From the NCBI GenBank assembly GCA_016234705.1, contig JACRAS010000177.1, positions 27,058-91,057 on the forward strand: a stretch of 64,000 nucleotides of DNA, in the 5' to 3' direction. Source of the stretch: Betaproteobacteria bacterium. Its GTDB lineage: Bacteria > Pseudomonadota > Gammaproteobacteria > Burkholderiales > SG8-39. Positions 1-7,860 of this stretch are shown here, piece by piece. The notes beneath the pieces were generated by a model. That model saw nothing but the letters and a program-made list of their open reading frames with translations. It searched no databases and was not told the DNA's origin. Position numbers and translations under genes: made by a program. Positions within the stretch are counted from its first letter, which is position 1. Every line of letters begins with the position of its first letter.

Positions 1-136
1 CGAGCCTGCGCCAGAACAGCACGCGCTGCACCGCCACCAGCAGGACGCGCGTGCGCGCGTGGGCGAGCACGAACTCATCCAGGCCGAAGCGGATGCCGAC
101 GCTGATGATTCTGGCGAGGCGCAGGAGGCGCTGCAA
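1..136 (-). CDS. ubiB: UbiB ubiquinone biosynthesis kinase-like protein (5' end only)
   Basis: UbiB is an atypical kinase/ATPase of the ABC1 family needed for ubiquinone synthesis at the inner membrane. Only the first 45 codons are in the window; the rest lies beyond the left edge. Read from a TTG at 134-136 the product contains LLRLARIISVGIRFGLDEF, the usual UbiB N-terminus ahead of the kinase-like core. An in-frame TAA four codons upstream limits how early the gene can start. No clear ribosome-binding site is seen, so the start is inferred. It follows ubiJ by 96 bp on the same strand, which fits the common ubiE-ubiJ-ubiB order. Confidence 0.85.
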   Translation of the reverse strand, partial: MQRLLRLARIISVGIRFGLDEFVLAHARTRVLLVAVQRVLFWRRL

Positions 137-232
137 TTCAGGGTCTTACGGAAATGGAAAAGGGGATTTTAACCGTAGTGGACGCAGAGGCGCGGATTGC
201 TGTTCCCCGGCGTCCTTCGCGCCCTCGGCGGT

Positions 233-811
233 TCAACTCGTTCCGGTCAATGCTTCGATTCTTTTCTCGATCCGCGCCAGGTCGTCGCGCAACCGGTCCA
301 CGCCGGCGAGGAACTGGCGCACGTCGGCAGGGCGCGCCAACAGCGGCTGTTCCTCGATCCAGTATTCGGCCAGGTTCTGCGCCAGCTTCTCCGCCGCATC
401 GCTACCCCAGGCGGTGAAGCGCCTGCCCTGCTCCACCATGCGGTGGGCGAGCACGTCGCCGAATATCCGCGACAGGTCTTCCTCGAAGTCCCAGCGCAGG
501 TGGCGGAACAGGTACTGCACCGTGCTTGCCAGGTCGGCGTTGCCTTCGATGCCGATTTCGCGCATCAGCGCGTCCTCGCCGCGCGCGAGCGCCGGCAGCG
601 CGCCCAAGCCGATGGTGACGACCAGGTTCGGCGCGGCGTCCCGGGCGGCATCGGCCAGAAGACCGGAGTCGAGGATGTCGAGGCGCAGCGCGGGCAGCGG
701 CGGGGCGCGGAATTCCACGCACTGTCCGGCGTGGGGCTTGAGCTTGTCGCGCGCCCAGGCTTCCGCGCCGAGCAGGTGATTGAGAGCGAAAATCCCGGGG
801 GGCGATAACAC
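233..811 (-). CDS. ubiJ: UbiJ, ubiquinone biosynthesis accessory protein (SCP2 domain)
   Basis: UbiJ is a lipid-binding accessory factor of the ubiquinone synthesis complex. The 192-residue product has the family layout: an N-terminal SCP2-like fold (PGIFALNHLLGAEAW, later RLDILDSG and GALPALARGED) and a charged C-terminal helix ending RLRDDLARIEKRIEALTG. I chose the GTG at 811 because AAGGA lies about 8 nt upstream and the family normally begins just before the AFALN-like segment. An ATG at 895 in the same frame would add 28 low-complexity residues. It lies between the Tim44-like gene and ubiB on the same strand. Confidence 0.85.
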   Translation of the reverse strand: MLSPPGIFALNHLLGAEAWARDKLKPHAGQCVEFRAPPLPALRLDILDSGLLADAARDAAPNLVVTIGLGALPALARGEDALMREIGIEGNADLASTVQYLFRHLRWDFEEDLSRIFGDVLAHRMVEQGRRFTAWGSDAAEKLAQNLAEYWIEEQPLLARPADVRQFLAGVDRLRDDLARIEKRIEALTGTS

Positions 812-933
812 TGAAGATGTCCTTGGATGCGGATATGCCGGCACGGCGCCCATCGCGCTGCCTGAAGGCGGCGCGGCGGGCTTGGTCGGTAACAATACGA
901 GGGGATACCTCTCCTCGTGCTCCCCTAAGTTTG

Positions 934-961
934 GGACGTCACAAGGGTTCTTGTGACGTCC
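934..961. repeat. Perfect 12-bp inverted repeat with 4-nt loop
   Basis: GGACGTCACAAG (934-945) is followed by a GGTT loop and its exact complement (950-961). It lies in the gap between the Tim44-like gene and ubiJ. No T-run follows on either strand, so it is not a classic intrinsic terminator. It could be an RNA-processing or stability hairpin, or a protein-binding palindrome. Confidence 0.75.
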
Positions 962-982
962 TCTTATGCGAGCGGAGCCCTG

Positions 983-1861
983 CTACTGCATTTGCTGTAT
1001 GCCCGCCAGCACCCAGCCGGTGGCGCCCGACACCGGCTTCGCCAGGTTCCAGATTTCCTCGAACGATTCCGGTTGCGCATTGGCGTTTTCGCGGATCATG
1101 CCGGAGAAGCGCACGCTGGCCCAATGGCTGTTGCCCTCGGTAACCGCTTCCAGCAAGTCGGCGTTGAGCGTCACCACGTCGGTCTGTTGCCCGCTCGCGG
1201 CGTGTTCCCGCAGATCCTGCTTTATCGACTCGAACATCTCGTCGGTGGTGAATTCGCGCAACTCGTCCAGCTTGCCGCTGTCATGCACCGCCTGCAGTTT
1301 GACGAAATTGAGTTTCGCCTGGCGCAGAAAGCCCTCGGTGTCGAATCCGGCGGGGATGTTCGCTTGCGGATGCGCGCCGAAGGCGGGCGCGGCGCCAAGG
1401 CCGGCCGGCGGCGAGAGCGGCGGGGCAGCCTCGGGTTGGCTGCCAATGCCGGCATATTGCATATTGCCTTCGGTCTTGGACCGGGTGAGCAGGCGAATGA
1501 CAAAGAACACGGCGAAGCCGACCAGGGCCATCATCAGCACACTGCTCAGGATGCTTCCCAGGCCTCCCATTCCGCCTTGGCCGAGAAGCCAGCCCAAGCC
1601 GAGGCCGGCGGCAAGACCTGCGATCGGGCCGAGCCAGCGGTTGCCGGCGGGCGCTGGCGCGGCAGCCGGGGCCGGCGCTGCGGCCGGGGCCGTTGGCGCG
1701 GCCTTCGAAGGCGGGGTCTGCTGCACGCTCTTGTTCGGAGCCACGCTGGAGCGCTGCGCGCCCATGCTCCTGCCGCCGCCCAGACGCGCGGCCTCGGCGT
1801 CCTGGACCATCAAACCGAGTGCCAGGAATGCGGCGATCGAAATCGAAAATAGATGTTTCAT
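983..1861 (-). CDS. Tim44-like domain membrane protein
   Basis: The 292-residue protein starts with a signal sequence (MKHLFSISIAAFLALGLM, cleavage likely near DAEA). A Pro/Ala-rich linker follows (residues about 45-75), then a Gly-rich hydrophobic region and a membrane span near residues 105-125 (SVLMMALVGFAVFFVIRLL). The C-terminal half (about 160-292) is a Tim44-like/NTF2-fold domain. The start is secure: AGGAGG stands 6 nt before the ATG. Bacterial members of this family are common beside ubiE/ubiJ in betaproteobacteria but lack a settled function; an envelope role is inference. It lies 47 bp downstream of ubiE and is probably cotranscribed. Confidence 0.8.
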   Translation of the reverse strand: MKHLFSISIAAFLALGLMVQDAEAARLGGGRSMGAQRSSVAPNKSVQQTPPSKAAPTAPAAAPAPAAAPAPAGNRWLGPIAGLAAGLGLGWLLGQGGMGGLGSILSSVLMMALVGFAVFFVIRLLTRSKTEGNMQYAGIGSQPEAAPPLSPPAGLGAAPAFGAHPQANIPAGFDTEGFLRQAKLNFVKLQAVHDSGKLDELREFTTDEMFESIKQDLREHAASGQQTDVVTLNADLLEAVTEGNSHWASVRFSGMIRENANAQPESFEEIWNLAKPVSGATGWVLAGIQQMQ

Positions 1862-1908
1862 TTGTTCCTCCTGTTACAGCATGAACCGAGCATTATGCGC
1901 TATTACCC

Positions 1909-2643
1909 TCAGAATTTGTAACCTCGATGCAGCGCTACCACGCCGGCGCTCAAGTTGAAATATTCGACCCGCTCCAGACCCGCTTGTTCCATCAGGCCCT
2001 TCAATTGCTCCTGGTCTGGATGCACGCGTATGGATTCGGCCAGGTAGCGGTAGCTGTCGGCGTCGCCTGCAATCTTGGACCCCAGCCAGGGCAGCACCTT
2101 GAACGAATACCAGTCGTAGGCGCGGGTCAGAGGCCGCCACACGCGAGAGAATTCCAGCACCAGCAGCCGCCCGCCCGGCTTGAGCACCCTGCGCATCTCG
2201 GCCAGCGCCGATTCCTTGTGGGTCATGTTGCGCAGCCCGAAGGCGACGCAGACGCAGTCGAAACAATCGGCGCGAAAAGGCAGCTTTTCGGCATCGCACT
2301 GCGCCAGCGGCAAGGCTCGGCCCTGGTCTAGCAGCCGGTCGCGTCCGCGCGCGAGCATGGCGCGATTGATGTCGCTGAGCCATACCTGGCCTTCGGGGCC
2401 GACGCGGCGCGCAAACGCGCTCGCCAGATCGCCGCTGCCCGAAGCGACATCGAGCACGCGTTCGCCCGTCCTGACGCCGGCCAGCGCGATGGTAAACGCC
2501 TTCCAGGCACGGTGCATTCCGGCCGACATCAGGTCGTTCATCAGGTCGTAGTTGGGCGCGACCGAGTCGAATACGCCGGCGACCTTTTGCGCCTTCTCGG
2601 TTTCGTCTATCTCTTGATAGCCGAAGTGGGTCTTGCCGTTCAT
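1909..2643 (-). CDS. ubiE: UbiE, demethylmenaquinone/2-methoxy-6-polyprenyl-1,4-benzoquinol methyltransferase
   Basis: UbiE is the SAM-dependent C-methyltransferase of ubiquinone (and menaquinone) synthesis. The 244-residue length is typical. Visible signatures are the N-terminal [26 protein letters not shown], the SAM-binding loop [15 protein letters not shown] and the C-terminal [11 protein letters not shown]. It is the first of the quinone genes on this strand (ubiE, Tim44-like, ubiJ, ubiB) and starts 12 bp after the DUF971 stop, so all may form one transcript. No defects are seen. Confidence 0.95.
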   Translation of the reverse strand: MNGKTHFGYQEIDETEKAQKVAGVFDSVAPNYDLMNDLMSAGMHRAWKAFTIALAGVRTGERVLDVASGSGDLASAFARRVGPEGQVWLSDINRAMLARGRDRLLDQGRALPLAQCDAEKLPFRADCFDCVCVAFGLRNMTHKESALAEMRRVLKPGGRLLVLEFSRVWRPLTRAYDWYSFKVLPWLGSKIAGDADSYRYLAESIRVHPDQEQLKGLMEQAGLERVEYFNLSAGVVALHRGYKF

Positions 2644-2655
2644 CGCAGGTTCGGC

Positions 2656-3054
2656 TCAGTGGCAGCCGCTTTTGACCGGCGCGGTGGGGGTGGTGCCGGG
2701 CTCCCGGCTGGCGCCGGCCGCCTGCAGGCGCTGCAGATATTGCTGCCATAACTGGTCCCGGTCAAGCCCGAGTTCGTACAGGTAGTCCCAGGAGTAGAGT
2801 CCGCTGTCGTGTCCGTCGGAAAAGCGCGGCTGGACCGCATAGCTGCCCACCGGTTCGATCGCGGTGATGTCGACATTCTTCTTGCCGACTTGCAGCACTT
2901 CCTGCCCCGGCCCGTGGCCACGCACCTCGGCCGAGGGCGAGTACACGCGCAGGAATTCGTACGACAGCTCGAAGCGCTTGCCGTCGCCGAACGAGATTTC
3001 CATCTGGCGCGACTTCTGGTGCAGCTTGATTTCAGTGGGCGTGTGCTTGTTCAT
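2656..3054 (-). CDS. DUF971 (gamma-butyrobetaine hydroxylase-like N-terminal domain) protein
   Basis: A 132-residue protein made almost entirely of a GBBH-like N-terminal domain: TEIKLHQKSRQMEISFGDG, then ELSYEFLRVYSPSAEVRGHG and PVGSYAVQPRFSDGHDSGLY, ending in a WDYLYELG helix. In other proteins this domain accompanies Fe-S carriers (Mrp/ApbC fusions) or oxygenases; the stand-alone form has no confirmed role. The tail ends in KSGCH, whose Cys-His pair might bind metal (inference). It lies directly upstream of ubiE and is divergent from phoB. Confidence 0.8.
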   Translation of the reverse strand: MNKHTPTEIKLHQKSRQMEISFGDGKRFELSYEFLRVYSPSAEVRGHGPGQEVLQVGKKNVDITAIEPVGSYAVQPRFSDGHDSGLYSWDYLYELGLDRDQLWQQYLQRLQAAGASREPGTTPTAPVKSGCH

Positions 3055-3107
3055 GTCAGTGGCGCGAAGCGGGGGCGCCTATGATACCGCGGCCAGCGCC
3101 TTTGTGG

Positions 3108-3129
3108 CTGTAACCAAAATGTCATGCAA
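3108..3129 (+). promoter_or_regulatory. Pho-box-like direct repeat upstream of phoB
   Basis: CTGTAACCAAA (3108-3118) and ATGTCATGCAA (3119-3129) form two 11-bp half-sites resembling the PhoB site (CTGTCAT plus four AT-rich bases, twice). The site ends about 35 bp before the phoB start, where an autoregulatory activator site would lie. The matches are imperfect (5 of 7 and 6 of 7 in the conserved heptamers). Confidence 0.55.
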
Positions 3130-3164
3130 GCGACATACTATTGCACCAGGAAATCGACAAAATC

Positions 3165-3854
3165 ATGCCACTCAATGTTTTGATCGTAGAAGACGAAGCT
3201 GCCATCCAGGAACTGATTGCCGTCAACCTGGAAAGCGCAGGTCACCATGTATCGCGGGCCTCGGATGCGGAGCAGGCGCTCACTAGCATACGCCAGACCC
3301 TGCCCGATCTGGTGCTGTTGGACTGGATGCTGCCCGGGCAGTCGGGATTGGCGATCGCGCGCCAGTTGCGCGCAAACGAGCGCACCCGGACCATCCCCAT
3401 CATCATGCTTACCGCGAAATCGGCCGAGCAGGACAAGGTCCTCGGGCTGGAGGCGGGCGCGGACGACTATGTCACCAAGCCGTTCTCGCCGCGCGAGCTG
3501 CTGGCGCGCATCAAGGCGCTAATGCGCCGGCGTGCGCCGCAACTGACGGACGACGTGGTCGAGGCGCAGGGCCTGCGCCTGGATCCGGCCGCGCACCGGG
3601 TCAGCGGCAACGGTCTGGCGCTCGACCTGGGGCCGACCGAATTCCGCCTGCTGCATTTTTTCATGACCCACGCCGAACGGGTCCACAGCCGCGCGCAGTT
3701 GCTCGACCGCGTCTGGGGCGATCATGTGTTCGTCGAGGAACGCACGGTGGATGTGCACATCCGCCGGCTGCGCAAAGCGCTCGAGGCGAGCGGCCACGAT
3801 CGCATGATCGAGACCGTGCGCGGCAGCGGCTATCGCTTCACCGCTACGGCCTGA
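3165..3854 (+). CDS. phoB: PhoB, phosphate regulon response regulator
   Basis: OmpR/PhoB-family response regulator of 229 residues. The receiver domain (1-120) has the acidic pair E9/D10, the phosphoacceptor D53 in LVLLDWMLPG and the conserved lysine in DDYVTKPFSP. The winged-helix domain (about 130-227) contains LGPTEFRLLHFFM and ERTVDVHIRRLRKAL. The ATG at 3165 gives a normal PhoB N-terminus (MPLNVLIVEDE) and follows CAGGAAA; a TTG at 3141 would add eight atypical residues. phoR follows 85 bp later. A Pho-box-like site upstream suggests autoregulation under phosphate limitation. Confidence 0.93.
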   Translation: MPLNVLIVEDEAAIQELIAVNLESAGHHVSRASDAEQALTSIRQTLPDLVLLDWMLPGQSGLAIARQLRANERTRTIPIIMLTAKSAEQDKVLGLEAGADDYVTKPFSPRELLARIKALMRRRAPQLTDDVVEAQGLRLDPAAHRVSGNGLALDLGPTEFRLLHFFMTHAERVHSRAQLLDRVWGDHVFVEERTVDVHIRRLRKALEASGHDRMIETVRGSGYRFTATA

Positions 3855-3939
3855 AACGCCCGGCCTGCAGGGCAGGCAGCGCGGTCATGCGATAATTGCC
3901 GGCCCGGAAAATAGGCCTATCGGTGATAACAGGATCGCA

Positions 3940-5256
3940 TTGAATTCCGTCTGGATGCGCGGCGCGGCGGCTCTTGCCGGCGTGTTTGCCGTCGGTCTGA
4001 TCGTCTGGCCGCTCGCCGGCCCGGTCTGGGCGCTAGCCGCCGTCTGCCTTGGCCTCGTGCTTTTGCTGCTGCGTCATGCGGCCAATCTGGCGGCACTGGC
4101 CGGCTGGTTGCGCGATCCCTTGGCGAAGCCGGTGCCGCAGGGTAGCGGCATCTGGGAAGAGGTGCTGGTCGGGCTCCACCGTTTCGTGCGCGCCCGCATC
4201 AAACAGGAGCAGCAGCTCAGCGAAGACCTCGTGCGCTTTCGCAGCGCTGGCCTGGCCCTGCCCGACGGCGTCGTCCTGCTCGACGCGCGTGGACACATCG
4301 AGTGGTGCAACCCGATTGCCAGCCGGTACCTCGGGCTGGACGAGCAGCGCGATCTGGGCCAGCCCCTGCTTAACCTGGTGCGGCACCCGGATCTCGCCGC
4401 CTACCTCGAGCGGGGCGAATACGCCGAGCCGCTCACCCTGCGCCTCACGCGCGGCGAGGGCTTGGTGCTTTCGCTCGCCATCATCGCCTATGGCGAGGCG
4501 CAAAAACTCCTGCTTGCGAGCGACATCACCCTGGCGGAGAAAGTCGAAACCATGCGGCGCGATTTCGTCGCCAACGTTTCGCATGAACTCAAAAGCCCGC
4601 TTACGGTGGTGGCCGGATTTCTGGAAACGCTCACCGACGGCGAAGTCAAACTCGACGAGCGGCGCCGGCAGGGCTATCTGGAGATGATGCGCGAGCACAC
4701 ACTACGCATGCAGCGGCTGGTGGAAGATCTGCTCACGCTATCGGCCCTGGAGAGCAGCCGGGGCTCGAGCGATGAGACCCTGGTCGACGTTTCGGTTCTG
4801 CTTGCCGGCGTGCGCGATGAAGCGCTGGTCCTGAGTGCCGGGCGCCATCGCATCGGGATCAGTGCGCAAGACCCGGTTCTGCTGCTCGCCAACGCGCAGG
4901 AGCTGCGCAGCGCGTTCGGCAATCTGGTGAGCAACGCCGTGCGCTACACGCCTCCCGGCGGGGACATCCGGCTCAGCTGGAGGCGGCGCGGCGCGCAAGC
5001 GGTGTTCAGCGTCGCCGACAGCGGTCCCGGCATCGAGCCGCGCCATATCCCGCGCCTGACCGAGCGCTTCTACCGCGTCGACCAAAGCCGCTCGCGCGAG
5101 ACCGGCGGCACCGGACTCGGCCTGGCCATCGTGAAGCACGTGCTGACGCGTCATCAGGCGACGCTGGAAATCGAGAGCGAACCGGGTGCGGGGAGCACAT
5201 TTTCCGCGGTGTTCCCCGCGCGGCGGATTAAATCCGTGGCCGAAGCAGCGACTTAA
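3940..5256 (+). CDS. phoR: PhoR, phosphate regulon sensor histidine kinase
   Basis: Sensor kinase partner of PhoB, 438 residues. Two membrane segments lie at about residues 8-45. A PAS domain spans about 100-190 (ALPDGVVLLDARGHIEWCN). HisKA contains the phosphorylated H215 in FVANVSHELKSPLTVVAG. The ATPase has the N box (NLVSNAVRYTPPGG), G1 (DSGPGIEP), F box (RFYRVDQSR) and G2 (GGTGLGLAIVKHVL). There is no periplasmic sensor domain between the helices, as in other PhoR proteins that sense through PstSCAB-PhoU. The start is TTG at 3940 with a weak upstream GGAT. No pst or phoU genes are in the window. Confidence 0.92.
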   Translation: MNSVWMRGAAALAGVFAVGLIVWPLAGPVWALAAVCLGLVLLLLRHAANLAALAGWLRDPLAKPVPQGSGIWEEVLVGLHRFVRARIKQEQQLSEDLVRFRSAGLALPDGVVLLDARGHIEWCNPIASRYLGLDEQRDLGQPLLNLVRHPDLAAYLERGEYAEPLTLRLTRGEGLVLSLAIIAYGEAQKLLLASDITLAEKVETMRRDFVANVSHELKSPLTVVAGFLETLTDGEVKLDERRRQGYLEMMREHTLRMQRLVEDLLTLSALESSRGSSDETLVDVSVLLAGVRDEALVLSAGRHRIGISAQDPVLLLANAQELRSAFGNLVSNAVRYTPPGGDIRLSWRRRGAQAVFSVADSGPGIEPRHIPRLTERFYRVDQSRSRETGGTGLGLAIVKHVLTRHQATLEIESEPGAGSTFSAVFPARRIKSVAEAAT

Positions 5257-5291
5257 ATCGCGCTCCCGGTTGTTGCACAGTAGCGACTTTA

Positions 5292-5681
5292 CGCGGACGA
5301 GAAGCCGTCCGCGCGCAATCGGCGATCTTGTATAAAACCACCACGCTGTGTTTGGTGTTAACCGTAATCGTTTTTTTTGTACGAATGTGCTTTTCATCCG
5401 TACAAAAAAATGGTTGGCGCGCGCAGCGCGCAATGGCCGCGCGGCGAAAATTGTGGACGTCGGAGGATACCTCGATCTGTGGCGCTTGAACTTGCGCGGA
5501 CGGCAACCGTCCGCGCGGATCACCGATTGCGCACGGACGAAAAACTGTCCGCACGCAATCGGCGATCTTGGATAACCCCACCCAGCCCGTATTTGATGTT
5601 ATCCGTACCAAAAACACGGTTGGCGCGCGCAGCGCGCAAGTCCGTTCGCGACCTGCGACGGAATTTGGGACGCCGTATATG
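5292..5681. repeat. Compound hairpin repeat, locus A (two tandem units)
   Basis: This fills the 434-bp gap between the convergent phoR and PilZ-like genes. Each unit joins several hairpins: a GCGGACG/CGTCCGC stem; a longer CGATTGCGCACGGA / TCCGCACGCAATCG stem (complete in unit 2); a GGATAAC-type stem; a long arm pair AACCG...CGGTT; and a final GTTGGCGCGCGCAGCGCGCA block at 5413-5432 and again at 5619-5638. Unit 1 lacks the left half of the second stem. Unit 2 has lost the left half of the long AACCG stem. The unit ends near GGACGCCG (about 5668-5675), as at locus C. No protein-coding gene is credible here. Confidence 0.85.
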
Positions 5682-5690
5682 AAAAGCAGG

Positions 5691-7295
5691 TTAGCGCGCA
5701 GGCTCGATCGCGACGCGCTCAAAATCGCTGCCGCGCTCGATCACGCCGCTGAGCAGCAGCAACTCGGACGTGTCGCTGTAGACTTCGAGCACGCGCTTCG
5801 GCCGGTACCAGCCGGGAGGCAGAATCAGCGAGGCCGGTGTTGCCAGCGCGGGGAGAGCGGGGCAATAGAGAGCCGGGACGAATGTTTCCGCTTGCGCGTT
5901 GATGCCGGTGGGCCGCGCGGCCACGGCCCGGGGCACGCCGGGGATGACGCGAACTCCGACGAGAAGGGCGTCCTCCTCATCGGTCATGAGCCAGCGCACC
6001 ACACCCACCAGGAAACTCTTGGCGTCGGCGGGACGCACCGCGATCAGTTGAGTGTGGACATAACGCGCGCCGCTCGAGGCCGCCGGGCGCACGATGCGCA
6101 GGCCCGACAGGCTTTCCTCCCGCAGCAACCAGTCCTCGATGACGTAGCCCCCGGCTTCGATATACGCCTCCTCGCGGCGCGTGCTGGCGTGGCCGAAAGC
6201 GGCGATCTCGTCGCGCTGCCGCCGCGTCAGCTCGGTTGCATGCCCGGGTTGGCGGAAAGTCTTGCCCGAGATATGGTAGTGCATGGAGACCAGGGTACTG
6301 CACGCCTGCGCCTTTGCGCTGACGCCGCGGCGCGCATGCACGCGCCCGTTCTTGCCCTCGCACCATAGCCGGAACAGCAGCACCAGTAACTGCTCGACTC
6401 CGGGCATGGCGCAATCCTCGCCCAGTCCCAGGCTGGCGGGCGGCTCGCCCTTGCGCAGCAGCACTACGCGCTTTTTCAGGGTGCGGGCAAGTTCGCCGAT
6501 GTCGAGCCAGCGCGAGGCGCTACGCCCGTCCGCGTCGGCTTCGCGGTAGGCGCCCGCGGCGGCGGAAAAATCGAGCAGCAGCGGCGGCAGGCTCTTGTCC
6601 TCGGGCGGGTTGCGCCGGATAGGGACATGCTGGGCCCAGTTTTCAAGCCAACCCTGGATTTGCAGCAGTTGCTTTTGCTGTTGCTCGTTGGGGTTTGCGA
6701 GCACGAACAGCAGTGCCCGCACGTATACCTCGGCGCAGCTTACATCCGTCTTTTTCACCGAATCCCGGACGGCCGTGGCGGTTTCCCGCGACTCCTCGGC
6801 ATGGCAGTAGAACTGGTGCAGGGTCAGCCAGTAGGCGTCGGGGAAAGCATGGTAGATGCGGCAGTGGTCGAACATGTTCGAAGCCACGCAATCGAGCGCG
6901 CGCTGGCAGATGAGCGCGGTCTGGGCTTCGAGCTTGCCCTCGATCCTGCTATTGAGGCAGCGCTGGTAGCCGGCGAGCAGTTCCTGCCACAACTGCACCA
7001 CGTGCGCGAAAATGCCGCGTTCCACCTGAGTGAGCGGCAGCGGCTTGTTCGCCAGTTTCTTGATCTGCTCCGCTTGCACGAAATAGATCGGTTCGCGCAA
7101 CGCTTCAAGCACCCTGAGCCGTTCTGCTGGAGGCATGTCGAAGCGGTTGAGCTCGTGCAGTTGGTCGAGCAGCCGGATTTGCGCAGGCGCGACGTTCACC
7201 AGAGGCAGCTCGGTCAGCCACGCAGCACAGGAGGCGCTGTCGCTGAAATCCGGATGTGCTTCGGCAGAAATTTCGGGTAGCTGGAAATCGTGCAT
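5691..7295 (-). CDS. Hypothetical protein with PilZ-like C-terminal region
   Basis: A 534-residue soluble protein with no signal peptide or membrane span. The first 400 residues are mostly helical with no family I can name with certainty. The C-terminal 130 residues contain LREESLSGLRIVRP and SFLVGVVRWLMTDEEDALL, which resemble the NxSxxG and beta-barrel parts of PilZ-type c-di-GMP receptors, but the leading RxxxR is not clear. Binding of c-di-GMP is therefore only a possibility. It begins 5 bp after the HIT gene stops, on the same strand. Its stop is followed at once by the hairpin repeat of locus A. Confidence 0.65.
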   Translation of the reverse strand: MHDFQLPEISAEAHPDFSDSASCAAWLTELPLVNVAPAQIRLLDQLHELNRFDMPPAERLRVLEALREPIYFVQAEQIKKLANKPLPLTQVERGIFAHVVQLWQELLAGYQRCLNSRIEGKLEAQTALICQRALDCVASNMFDHCRIYHAFPDAYWLTLHQFYCHAEESRETATAVRDSVKKTDVSCAEVYVRALLFVLANPNEQQQKQLLQIQGWLENWAQHVPIRRNPPEDKSLPPLLLDFSAAAGAYREADADGRSASRWLDIGELARTLKKRVVLLRKGEPPASLGLGEDCAMPGVEQLLVLLFRLWCEGKNGRVHARRGVSAKAQACSTLVSMHYHISGKTFRQPGHATELTRRQRDEIAAFGHASTRREEAYIEAGGYVIEDWLLREESLSGLRIVRPAASSGARYVHTQLIAVRPADAKSFLVGVVRWLMTDEEDALLVGVRVIPGVPRAVAARPTGINAQAETFVPALYCPALPALATPASLILPPGWYRPKRVLEVYSDTSELLLLSGVIERGSDFERVAIEPAR

Positions 7296-7300
7296 ACGGG

Positions 7301-7732
7301 CTATTGTGCCATCGCTTGCAGCTCCGTGCGCAAAATGCGCCGCAAGGCGTCGCCATCGACGCGCCGCGCCACGCCCGGGCGGCGCGCTTCGCTCCAGACG
7401 GAACCGGGAAAGTGTTTGTCGTCGGCAAAGCGCGGGATGACATGCCAGTGCAGGTGCGGCGTGATGTTGCCCAGGCTGGCGAGGTTGATTTTCGCCGGTT
7501 GCATGAGCTGGCGCAAAGCCTGCTCGGCGGCATACACCACATCCATCAATCGCTGCCTCGCTTGCGTATCCAGATCGGTCATTTCACTCACATGCTGGTT
7601 GAGGATTACGCGGCAGAATCCCGGATAGTCGCGGTCTTCGACCAGCACCACCCGGCACAGTTCGTCCTGCCACAGCGGCTCTCCGCCGGCAGAATGGCAC
7701 AACTCACAGGAGGAGACTGTTAATTTGTTCAC
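7301..7732 (-). CDS. HIT-family nucleotide-binding protein
   Basis: A 143-residue histidine-triad protein. The triad is plain: ITPHLHWHVIPRF, matching HxHxHxx. An N-terminal CELC and a later CHS could form a metal site, as in many HIT proteins. Such proteins hydrolyse or transfer nucleotidyl groups (AMP-lysine, dinucleoside polyphosphates); the substrate here is unknown. The start is GTG at 7732. It is followed after 5 bp by the PilZ-like gene, so the two are probably one transcript. Confidence 0.85.
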   Translation of the reverse strand: MNKLTVSSCELCHSAGGEPLWQDELCRVVLVEDRDYPGFCRVILNQHVSEMTDLDTQARQRLMDVVYAAEQALRQLMQPAKINLASLGNITPHLHWHVIPRFADDKHFPGSVWSEARRPGVARRVDGDALRRILRTELQAMAQ

Positions 7733-7768
7733 GCTGCAATAAATACTTTGGAATTTATTTCAAAATGA

Positions 7769-7821
7769 GGGGATATCCCCCGAGGTGGGAGACCGAAGGT
7801 CGGGACCACCCGAAGAGGTGG
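7769..7821. repeat. Cluster of small hairpins with alternative pairing
   Basis: GGGGATATCCCC (7769-7780) is a perfect palindrome. GGTGG (7784-7788) can pair with CCACC (7806-7810), enclosing a GACC-GAA-GGTC hairpin (7791-7801). The same CCACC can instead pair with GGTGG at 7817-7821. The cluster lies between the large oxidoreductase gene and the HIT gene. No T-run is present. Confidence 0.55.
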
Positions 7822-7860
7822 GGACTTCTTTCACGGCGCATCCGCTCATGTTAACAGGCC

